DNA of 48,827 nucleotides from Actinomycetospora lutea (lineage in GTDB: Bacteria > Actinomycetota > Actinomycetes > Mycobacteriales > Pseudonocardiaceae): the NCBI RefSeq assembly GCF_028737205.1, contig NZ_JAQZAL010000040.1, forward strand, positions 1-48,827, read 5' to 3'. How positions within the stretch are numbered: position 1 is the first letter of the stretch; every line of letters begins with the position of its first letter. A program made the translations under genes and the position numbers. Positions 32,092-39,268 of the stretch are shown piece after piece. Under the pieces are notes generated by a model. The model was not told the origin of the DNA. It saw only the letters and a program-made list of their open reading frames with translations, and searched no databases.

Positions 32092-34095
32092 TCAGGCCGC
32101 CGGCTGCACGATCTGGCGCAGCGTGATCACGACGAACTCGGCGGGCTTCAGCGGCGAGAAGCCGATCACGATGTTCACGACACCGAGATCGATGTCTGCT
32201 TGCGTGGTGGTGGACGCGTCACAGGCCACGAAGTACGCCTCGCGAGGCGATGTGCCCTTGAACGCCCCCTGCCGGTAGAGCCCCTGCATGAACGCCGTGC
32301 AGCTGACCCGCAGCTGCGTCCACAGGTCCGGTCCGTTGCCCTTGTGCACCGCCCACCGCAGTCCCTCCGAAAGCGACCGGAGGATGTAGCTGGCCGTGCG
32401 CCGCACCGGGATGTATTTCCATTCGCTGCCCACCGCGTCGGCCCCGTCAATCGTTCGGGAACCGAAGCCGACGGTCTGGTAGATCGGGAAACGGCGGATG
32501 GCGTTCAGCCCGATCGGGTTGAGCACGCCCTGCTCGCGATCCGACAACTCCACCGTCGGGCCGTAGACGCCGACGATCGTCGCGTCGGTGCCGGCCGGGG
32601 CCTGCCACACACCCACGCGGGCATCGGTGCGAGCGATCACGCCGGCGATCGCGCCGGACGGCGGATGGGAAAGGATCGAGCCGGGAGCCAGGGGGTTGTC
32701 GACGCGCAGGTTCGGGAACCACGCAGCGGCGTACGTCGAGGCGAACCCGATCGCGTTCTTCCACGCCTCGGCGGTCCCGACGTCCACCGCGTCGGGCGGC
32801 GGGTCGACGACGAGGAACGCGAACTTGTTCCCGCACACGCGCGCCGCCTCGGCGTAGACCCCGGACGGATTGTCGTGGTGGGGCGTGAGGGGGTCGGTCG
32901 CCTCCGGCCGGACGAGATCCGGCAGGCACAGCACGTTGAAGAACGGGTCGCGGTCGTCCAGCGCGGTGATGGCGGCCTTGAGGTCGCTCGTGTCGGGCTG
33001 GCCTGCGGCGTCGCCGCCGTTGCCGGCCTCCTGGTCGACGACCGCCGCACTCGCGTAGGCCGATCCGAGTTGGTAGCGCGACGGGTTGACGACGGCCTTG
33101 CTCGGGTCGATGCCGTAGGCCGTGAGGAACGAGTCGGCGCCGCTCGGGGCGGCGAGCGCCACGCTGGCGTCGTAGACCCGGGCCGTGCCGACGGGCCCGG
33201 CGGGCCGGGCGATCTGCAGGCGCAGCAGCAACGGGTTGCTCGAGTAGGTGACGCCCTCGACGTCGACCCCGCCGAGGGTGGCGTGCTTGGCCGGATCGGC
33301 GCGCAGTGCCGTGTTGATCGCCGTGACCAGCCGGGTCACCAGCTCCAGCGGCGACGCCGGCGTGGGCGATCCAGCCCGCACCACCGTGACGTCGCCGAGG
33401 TCGACGGCCGTGCCGACGGCACCAGCCGGGTCACGCGGCGTCACGGTCACGCGCACCATCTGGTCGGCGGAGGCCGTCCCCGCGGTCAGCGCGACGGGCA
33501 CCTCGTACACCGAACCGGTGTTGGCCGGACCGTCCTTGTCGCGCGCCCGGACGGTGAGCGCCACGAGCTGGGAACCCGTTGCGGGCGCGTTGACCACCGC
33601 GTCGGCGGTGCGGACGTCGCCGGCGGAGGGTGTGAGGTCGGGGAAGCGCTCGACCCGCCCGGTGACGGTGTCGATCACGGTGAGCGTGAACCGCGCCTGG
33701 CCGACGACGTCGATCCGGTCGATCTCGATGAAGAGCCCGTTGCCGGACGACCCGGAGCTCAGCGCGGTCACCGTCACCGACGCGGCGTCGGCACCGATCT
33801 GCTTCAGCGACGCCTTCGCTGGCTTCGAGCCCTTCGCCGGGACCCGGACAACTTGCGCTTCCCCACCCCCGTTGGCGAAGAAGTGCAGGACCGAGTACGA
33901 CAGCGAACTCTTTGCGTGGAGGCCGCCGAACTGCCGCTCGAAGTCGGCGTAGCTGAGACAGCGGGTGGCGCGGCCGTCGATGCCGGTCTTCGTCGGTCCG
34001 ACGAACAGTGCGACCGATGTCGCCGCTCCAGTGATCGTCCGGACACCGGACGACAACTCCTGGGTGTACACACCCGGATACGTCAGCTGTAGCAC
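32092..34095 (-). CDS. eCIS contractile sheath protein
   Basis: A 667-residue phage-tail-sheath family protein. The N-terminus (LTYPGVYTQELSSGVRTITGAATSVALFVG) and the C-terminal WTQLRVSCTAFMQGLYRQGAFKG, plus SPLKPAEFVVITLRQI, are standard for eCIS sheaths. The GTG start has GGAAGG 8 bases upstream and is the first gene of the operon. Only one sheath gene is present, whereas Afp/PVC has three. An insertion of about 250 residues between the conserved ends is variable. Confidence 0.95.
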   Translation of the reverse strand: MLQLTYPGVYTQELSSGVRTITGAATSVALFVGPTKTGIDGRATRCLSYADFERQFGGLHAKSSLSYSVLHFFANGGGEAQVVRVPAKGSKPAKASLKQIGADAASVTVTALSSGSSGNGLFIEIDRIDVVGQARFTLTVIDTVTGRVERFPDLTPSAGDVRTADAVVNAPATGSQLVALTVRARDKDGPANTGSVYEVPVALTAGTASADQMVRVTVTPRDPAGAVGTAVDLGDVTVVRAGSPTPASPLELVTRLVTAINTALRADPAKHATLGGVDVEGVTYSSNPLLLRLQIARPAGPVGTARVYDASVALAAPSGADSFLTAYGIDPSKAVVNPSRYQLGSAYASAAVVDQEAGNGGDAAGQPDTSDLKAAITALDDRDPFFNVLCLPDLVRPEATDPLTPHHDNPSGVYAEAARVCGNKFAFLVVDPPPDAVDVGTAEAWKNAIGFASTYAAAWFPNLRVDNPLAPGSILSHPPSGAIAGVIARTDARVGVWQAPAGTDATIVGVYGPTVELSDREQGVLNPIGLNAIRRFPIYQTVGFGSRTIDGADAVGSEWKYIPVRRTASYILRSLSEGLRWAVHKGNGPDLWTQLRVSCTAFMQGLYRQGAFKGTSPREAYFVACDASTTTQADIDLGVVNIVIGFSPLKPAEFVVITLRQIVQPAA

Positions 34096-34149
34096 GGAGA
34101 ACGCCTTCCCTCACCCAGGAAGCACTCCGCACGCCCACGGAGGTTCAAT

Positions 34150-34177
34150 ATTATGTGGCGATGCCGATTATCGTCAG
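34150..34177 (-). promoter_or_regulatory. Candidate promoter for the eCIS operon
   Basis: Read on the minus strand, CTGACG (-35, matching TTGACA at 4/6) and CATAAT (-10, matching TATAAT at 5/6) are separated by 16 bases. The -10 is about 55 bases upstream of the sheath GTG. It lies in the only AT-rich patch of this intergenic region. Assignment is from pattern only. Confidence 0.45.
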
Positions 34178-34572
34178 CATCGATGAGAGGCCGAGAGCCC
34201 AACCCGCGTCCTGAGAACGAAAGGGCCGAGACCTATGGTGGTCGCGAATCTCCGCTACTCGTACCGCCAACCGAGCGATTCGCCCGCCGACAGACAAAGG
34301 GTGACTAATCGTGCCGTCCGCGTGACTTGCAGTCACCGCGACTGTCGTGCGCAAGGATTCGCGCGTGCGCCGGTGTGCGCGATGCCATTCCCGGAGAGCA
34401 ACACCCGAGGAATGGGGTGGGCGTGGATCGGCGAAGCGTGACCGGGAGGGCCGGGCGGGTGATGCACTCGTTCAGCGTCTACCTCGCACGGCCTGCGCAG
34501 CGCCAACCTCTGTGGACGATGCGCCGACCCGCAGGCCGAGGAACGGGAGGTGCAACGTCGAGGGGGTAGGCC
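34178..34572. other. Divergent intergenic region between eCIS and S8 peptidase 3
   Basis: About 400 bases without a convincing gene. Open frames exist, but none has recognisable homology. It must hold promoters for the plus-strand peptidase cluster, but I cannot place them with confidence. Confidence 0.4.
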
Positions 34573-36030
34573 ATGACTGCGCCGATGACCAACATGACCG
34601 AGACGCTGAGCATCGAGATCATCATCGACAGCCCGACGGGATCGAGCGCGCCGACGTTGCTCTCCACCGCCGCGCGACCGCACAGTGACACCGTCGGGGA
34701 CCTGCGGGCGGATCCCGGCCAGCTCGACCGGGCGGCGGCCGAGCTCGCCCGTCTCGGCTTCCGGATCCTCGCGACCTCGCGACTCTCCCTCTCGATCGAG
34801 GGGTCGCGGGGACTGTTCGCCGAGACGTTCGGGACGGAGATGACCGAGTACACGGTCCCGACCCCGGAGTCCGTCTTCACCCGGCCGTCGGCCATGTCGT
34901 TCGCCGCCCCGGCGGTCGGCGCTGCGGTCGAGCCGCCCCCGAGCCTGGCGGGCCTGGTCGCGGGGGCCTACGTCCAGCCCCCCTTCGTCTACCTGAGCAC
35001 CGTGCTGCCGCCCCGCCCCATGAAGCACCACCTGGTCGTGCCCGGCGACGTGGCGGCCCTGACGAACGCCTCGACGGTGCACCGCGAGGGCACCACCGGC
35101 AACGGCGTGACCGTGGCGATGATCGACAGCGGCTTCTGGGTCGACCACCCCTACTACGTCGCCCACGGCTACACGATGTCGCGCATCCTCGGGCCGGGAG
35201 CGAGCGACCTGCACCGCGACGAGGTCGGGCACGGCACCGCCGAGGCGGCCAACATCCTCGCCGTCGCGCCCGACGTCACCTTCATCGGCGTCAAGTCCGG
35301 ACCGAGCCTCGCGGCGGCGTTCAAGGAGACCGTCAAGCTCGGGCCGGACGTCATCTCGGTGAGTCTCGGCTTCGACCTGCGCGACCCGGGCACCGGGCTC
35401 CCGCTGTCCAGCCTCCCCAACCTCCACAAGGCGCTGGAGGCGGAGATCGCCCAGGCCGTCGCCGACGGGATCGTGGTGGTCTTCTCGGCCGGGAACGGCC
35501 ACATCGCGTTCCCGGGGATGCACCCCGACGTCATCTCCGCCGGCGGGGTGTCCGTCGACGCGTCCTCCGACCTGCAGGCCTCGGACTACGCGAGCGCCTT
35601 CGTCAGCCGTATCTACCCGGGCCGCGCGTGTCCGGACGTCTGCGGGCTCGTGGGGATGAAGCCGCATGCCGACCTGATCCTGCTGCCGCTCGAACCCGGG
35701 TGCGACATCGACCGGGACACCGCGGCTCATGACGGCACCGTCGCCGACGACGGCTGGAGCGTGATCAGCGGGACCTCGGCCGCAGCCCCACAGTTGGCCG
35801 GGGTCGTCGCCCTGCTTCTGCAGAAGAACCCGGGCCTGAGCCCGGCGGAGGTGAAGACCGCGCTGCGCACCGCGGCCCGGGACGTCGTGAAGGGCAGCGC
35901 CAACGGGATCTCCAACCCGGTGCGGCAGAACGGCCGGCTCACGCACGTGGGGCTGCGGGCCGGTCAAGGTCGTGACAGCGCGACCGGCAGTGGCCTGGTC
36001 GACGCACTCGCCGCCTGGAAACAGGTGTGA
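34573..36030 (+). CDS. S8 (subtilisin-like) serine peptidase with prodomain, leaderless
   Basis: A 485-residue peptidase. Triad: Asp185 (MIDSGFWVDHP), His220 (GHGTAEAANI), Ser402 (SGTSAAAPQLAG); oxyanion Asn308 (SAGNG). Residues 11-110 form a prodomain (LRADPGQLDRAAAELARLGF, then SRLSLSIEGSRGLFAETFG). No signal peptide is present, which is unusual for this family. ATG at 34573 with AGGGGG upstream. It heads the right-flank peptidase group. The prodomain is matched by a separate protein encoded on the other strand just downstream (36041-36367). Confidence 0.9.
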   Translation: MTAPMTNMTETLSIEIIIDSPTGSSAPTLLSTAARPHSDTVGDLRADPGQLDRAAAELARLGFRILATSRLSLSIEGSRGLFAETFGTEMTEYTVPTPESVFTRPSAMSFAAPAVGAAVEPPPSLAGLVAGAYVQPPFVYLSTVLPPRPMKHHLVVPGDVAALTNASTVHREGTTGNGVTVAMIDSGFWVDHPYYVAHGYTMSRILGPGASDLHRDEVGHGTAEAANILAVAPDVTFIGVKSGPSLAAAFKETVKLGPDVISVSLGFDLRDPGTGLPLSSLPNLHKALEAEIAQAVADGIVVVFSAGNGHIAFPGMHPDVISAGGVSVDASSDLQASDYASAFVSRIYPGRACPDVCGLVGMKPHADLILLPLEPGCDIDRDTAAHDGTVADDGWSVISGTSAAAPQLAGVVALLLQKNPGLSPAEVKTALRTAARDVVKGSANGISNPVRQNGRLTHVGLRAGQGRDSATGSGLVDALAAWKQV

Positions 36031-36040
36031 GCGGCCAGCC

Positions 36041-36367
36041 TCACATCATCATCCGGGGTGGCTCGGCGATCTCCACCGCCTCCACCTCGTCGGTGAGGTC
36101 GGCCGGGACGTGCAGCGGGCGCGCCGCGCGGTACGCCGTCCGGGCACCCGCGGGCCCGAAGTCCTCGACACCGGGCGGCGGACCGGCGGGGTCGAGCGCG
36201 GTGTCGAACACCGCCTCGATCCGATCGGGCGGCGCCTGGACCGACACCGAGGAGCGCCCCACGGCGAGGACCTCCAGCCCGTGGTCGGCGAGCTTGCGGG
36301 CGACGTCGGCGCCGGCGGCCTCGGGCCTGAGCACCACCTGGGCCGGGACGACATCGGGCCGGCTCAT
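36041..36367 (-). CDS. Free-standing prodomain-like protein (peptidase inhibitor candidate)
   Basis: A 108-residue protein. LRPEAAGADVARKLADHGLEV, followed by GRSSVSVQAPPDRIEAVFDTAL, parallels LRADPGQLDRAAAELARLGF and the SRLSLSIEGSRGLFAETFG stretch in the prodomain of the S8 peptidase whose gene ends 10 bases away on the other strand. No catalytic residues and no signal peptide. Subtilase prodomains can act in trans as chaperone-inhibitors, so this may guard the producing cell against the peptidase. The upstream frame extension to 36664 is not supported. ATG 36367 is followed at once by the conserved region. Confidence 0.8.
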   Translation of the reverse strand: MSRPDVVPAQVVLRPEAAGADVARKLADHGLEVLAVGRSSVSVQAPPDRIEAVFDTALDPAGPPPGVEDFGPAGARTAYRAARPLHVPADLTDEVEAVEIAEPPRMMM

Positions 36368-36454
36368 CGCGACCCCTCCCCTTCCTCGGGCCTGCGTCGA
36401 CGAGGGTAGGCGCTCGGCACCGTTCCGAACACCGGACCAGGTGGGGGGACGGTC

Positions 36455-36682
36455 GTGACCGGCGAGCGGTGGGTCGCTCGCCTGGACGCGGCCGGCGGCG
36501 ACGTCGCCGGCCTGCTGGCGCGCGCCGGGGGGCTGGACGTGTGGGAGCGCCACGACGATGCGGTCGTCGTGGCGGCGGACGAGGACCACCTGGCGGAGCT
36601 GGAGCGCCGGGGCCTCGCCCGCGTCGAACGACTCGAGCCGGTGGCGGAGTTCCTCGACCGGCACCAGGGGGAGACGACATGA
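36455..36682 (+). CDS. Free-standing prodomain-like protein of the M14 peptidase
   Basis: A 75-residue protein with GLDVWERHDDAVVVAADEDHL, then ELERRGLARVERLEPVAEFLD. It closely resembles residues 25-68 of the next gene's product (GLDVWEVHADHVVALATEPQA, then ERLVAMGYGVEELAGTEAFVA). It therefore encodes a detached copy of the M14 propeptide. The GTG start has GGGGGGAC upstream. Its stop overlaps the ATG of the M14 gene (ATGA), so the two are translationally coupled. Propeptides of M14 enzymes inhibit and fold their enzyme; a trans-acting copy could keep it inactive until delivery. Confidence 0.8.
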   Translation: MTGERWVARLDAAGGDVAGLLARAGGLDVWERHDDAVVVAADEDHLAELERRGLARVERLEPVAEFLDRHQGETT

Positions 36683-37824
36683 CCATCATCGTGAGGATCA
36701 CCGCCGCGACGCCGCGGCTGTCGCTGCAGCGAGCGCTCGACGCCACGCTCGGCCTCGACGTGTGGGAGGTGCACGCCGACCACGTCGTCGCGCTGGCCAC
36801 CGAGCCCCAGGCCGAGCGGCTCGTCGCCATGGGCTACGGCGTCGAGGAACTCGCCGGCACCGAGGCCTTCGTCGCGCGGTTCGGCGACGACGCGGCGGCG
36901 GCGACCTACCACTCCGCGCAGAGCCTCGAGGACGACCTGCGGCGCCTGTCCGAGGAGCACCCGGAGGTCGCCGAACTCCGGGAGATCGGCCGCAGCGTCG
37001 AGGGCCGGCCCATCTGGGCGCTGCGGGTCGGGACCCGCCGTGACGGGCAACCTGACGAGAGGCCGACGTTCCTGGTCCTGGGCTGTCACCACGCCCGGGA
37101 GTGGCTCGCGGTCGAGGTGCCCTACCTACTGGCATCGCACCTCGTCACCGCCGCGGCCGACGAGCCGGTCGCGTCCTGGCTCGAGCAGGGCGAGGTCTGG
37201 GTGGCCCCGATGGTCAACCCTGACGGCCACGAGTACACCCGCACCCACGACCGGCTCTGGCGCAAGAACCGCCGGCCGAACCCCGACGGCACCGTCGGCG
37301 TGGACCCGAACCGGAACTACGGCTACATGTGGGGCACCCTCGACGTCGCGACCTCGAGCCACGTCCCGGCCGACTCGACCTACGTCGGCCCGCGGGCCTT
37401 CTCGGAGCCGGAGGTCCGCGCCGTCCGGGACCTCGTCGCGCGGGAGCAGGTCAGCGGTGTGCTGACCTACCACAGCTACTCGCAGCTAATTCTCTACCCG
37501 TGGGGCTACACCCCCGACCCGGTTCCCGACGGGACCGACAGGCAGCAGATGACCGTCATCGCCCAGGAGATGCAGCGCCTGATCCACCACGTGCACGGCC
37601 GGACCTACACCGCGCAGCAGTCCTCCGACCTGTACCCCACCGCCGGGGACACTGCGGACTGGACCTACGGCGAGTACGACGCGCCCTCGCTCACCATCGA
37701 GCTGCGACCCGCCAGCCAGGCCGACGGCGGCTTCATCCTCCCGCCCAGCCAGATCCAGCCCGCGTGGGAGGAGAACCGCGACGCTGCGCTGCACTTCATC
37801 GGCCAGGTCCTGGGCAAGCACTGA
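36679..37824 (+). CDS. M14 zinc carboxypeptidase, leaderless
   Basis: A 381-residue metallocarboxypeptidase. Zinc ligands His138 and Glu141 (HHAREW) and His265 (TYHSYSQ) are present; Arg212 sits in DPNRNYGY and the catalytic Glu341 in SLTIELRP. NPDGHEYT and ILYPWGY are further family motifs. Residues 1-70 are the prodomain. No signal peptide is seen, whereas most bacterial M14A enzymes are exported. It overlaps the free-standing prodomain gene by 4 bases. Cleaves C-terminal residues from proteins or peptides; the substrate is not predictable. Confidence 0.92.
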   Translation: MTIIVRITAATPRLSLQRALDATLGLDVWEVHADHVVALATEPQAERLVAMGYGVEELAGTEAFVARFGDDAAAATYHSAQSLEDDLRRLSEEHPEVAELREIGRSVEGRPIWALRVGTRRDGQPDERPTFLVLGCHHAREWLAVEVPYLLASHLVTAAADEPVASWLEQGEVWVAPMVNPDGHEYTRTHDRLWRKNRRPNPDGTVGVDPNRNYGYMWGTLDVATSSHVPADSTYVGPRAFSEPEVRAVRDLVAREQVSGVLTYHSYSQLILYPWGYTPDPVPDGTDRQQMTVIAQEMQRLIHHVHGRTYTAQQSSDLYPTAGDTADWTYGEYDAPSLTIELRPASQADGGFILPPSQIQPAWEENRDAALHFIGQVLGKH

Positions 37825-38121
37825 CGAGGGGCTTTCAGGAGGCGCGCGCCACAAGAACCAGAGGTGGACACTGTCCGATCCCGAGAAGGTCCACACCGGC
37901 GCCGACGACCCGACGGGTCATCCCGCCCGGACGCATATGTGGCCGTCGCACAGTCCGAAAAACACCAGCTCGGTGAGCTCGCGGGCGGCGGCGACCTCGC
38001 CGATGTTGCGCCTCGATCCCGTCGAGGTCGACCGCACCTCGACGCTCGGTCAGATCAAGGTCATCGAGACCGAGCCGAAGGTCTGGGTGGCCCCCGCTGC
38101 CGCTTCCGCGACCACGAGAAC

Positions 38122-38343
38122 GTTACCCGCTGGCTGAAGGCTCACGGCGCGACCTCGGACGCTGGCGAGGCACGAGGGGACGTGGGGAGCGACGTCCTCG
38201 CGCTGCGCATCGTCGATCCCGCCTCATCCGGAGCGCGCACCGTCGTCGCGGCAGGCGCGCCCCGGTCCATGGCCGTGTTCGGGCGTGACTCCCTACTGAC
38301 CTCGCTGACACTGCTCCCGCTGGATCGGAGCCTTGCCCTGGGA
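38122..38343 (+). pseudogene. Fragment of a glycogen-debranching-type (GDE N-terminal) gene
   Basis: NVTRWLKAHGATSDAGEAR, then VLALRIVDPASSGARTVVAAG and the AVFGRDSLLTSLTLLPLDRSLALG motif match the region around the first catalytic-domain border of amylo-alpha-1,6-glucosidase-like proteins (APWFMALFGRDSL... in the family). The match starts and stops abruptly with no start codon nearby, and nothing of the (alpha/alpha)6 barrel follows. About 75 residues remain of some 700. Confidence 0.6.
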
Positions 38344-38371
38344 TCCCGCAGACCCGCGACGGATCGAGTGG

Positions 38372-38623
38372 TCAGGACGTCCCGTGGCTCGGAGCCGGTG
38401 AACCTGCCACGGCCGGGGAGCCGAGCCTCGCGTGCACGGGGTGCGCCTCGACCCGGGCGTCCGGGCCAGGGAACACCAGGCTGGTGTGATCGTCGTCGAG
38501 CCACCGCACCCAGAACGGCGGGCTCCCGTCCGCGTGGTCGACCACCACGATCTGCCCCTGCCGGCGCGGCGACTCGTCGGTCGATCCCTCGACGATCAAC
38601 CAGTTCCCCACTCGGGCTCGCAT
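38372..38623 (-). CDS. DUF1918 protein
   Basis: An 83-residue protein. VGNWLIVEGSTDESPRRQGQI, then PPFWVRWLDDDHTSLVFPGPDARV is a typical DUF1918 domain, a small beta-barrel widespread in actinobacteria and often in stress-related neighbourhoods. Start ATG 38623 has AGGAGG 7 bases upstream. The C-terminal ~25 residues are disordered. Function unknown. Confidence 0.88.
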   Translation of the reverse strand: MRARVGNWLIVEGSTDESPRRQGQIVVVDHADGSPPFWVRWLDDDHTSLVFPGPDARVEAHPVHARLGSPAVAGSPAPSHGTS

Positions 38624-38760
38624 CACGGACCTCCTGGACGGCGACGACCGCTGGACGAAGCGTCGAGCCACCGGCCACGCCCTACCAGGACCGCCGGTAC
38701 CCCCGCTCCGGGACCTCCGGCTCCACCCGACGGGTTGCGGCACCCCGCCGCCCTCCGCCA

Positions 38761-38774
38761 CGGACCAAAGCCCC
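38761..38774 (+). promoter_or_regulatory. Weak DosR-like palindrome upstream of DUF1876
   Basis: CGGACCAAAGCCCC matches the DosR/DevR core GGGAC-N4-GTCCC at 8 of 10 fixed positions. It lies about 98 bases upstream of the DUF1876 start, in the DUF1918-DUF1876 divergent region. On its own it is weak; it gains weight from the better site at 42369. Confidence 0.3.
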
Positions 38775-38871
38775 GCCGGACGGGGCCGCGCGCCCCTCAC
38801 ACGACACCGGACCGGGAGCGAGCCTCCTGACGGGCCCACCGCAGCGGGCCACGGACCGGCAGGAGGCCGAC

Positions 38872-39141
38872 ATGATCCACACCGAGCAGTGGACGGCGAC
38901 CATCGACATCGAGGAGCACGACGACACCACCCACGCGGTGGCCCGTCTGCACACCCGAGACGCGACAGCGCTCGAGGGCCGCGGCACCGCCCGACGCAAC
39001 CCGGCCGATCGGGAAGTCCCGGAGATCGGCGCCGAGCTCGCCGTCGCCCGCGCGCTGGCGGACCTCCAGCACCGGCTGATCGAGGCCACGATCGCCGACA
39101 TCGAGCAGGCGACCGGCGAGCCCGCCCACCTGACCCGGTAG
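38872..39141 (+). CDS. DUF1876 protein (Rv1738 family)
   Basis: An 89-residue protein. WTATIDIEEHDDTTHAVARL, then the conserved GRGTARRNPADREVPEIGAEL and ALADLQHRLIEATIADIE, is a full DUF1876 domain. The M. tuberculosis member Rv1738 is DosR-induced and resembles ribosome hibernation factors in fold, so a role in dormancy or translation arrest is likely. ATG has AGGAGG 6 bases upstream. Confidence 0.9.
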   Translation: MIHTEQWTATIDIEEHDDTTHAVARLHTRDATALEGRGTARRNPADREVPEIGAELAVARALADLQHRLIEATIADIEQATGEPAHLTR

Positions 39142-39268
39142 GCCTGCGGTCGGCCGATGCCGTGGACGTGACGGAGACAGCGATGACAGCGACCTCCGTC
39201 GGGCTCGTGCCCAGGGACGGACGCGGGACGTCCGGTGGGCCGGACCGGGACGTTCGCCCGCGGCTCGT

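Noticed and set aside
10540..34095. Interpretation as an intact prophage or T6SS
   Set aside because: No head, packaging, lysis or integrase genes and no TssJ/L/M membrane complex; presence of DUF4255, eCIS-type AAA+ ATPase and DUF4157 points to eCIS.
34178..34572. Small plus-strand open frames before S8 peptidase 3
   Set aside because: No ribosome site, no homology, and codon use unlike the neighbours.
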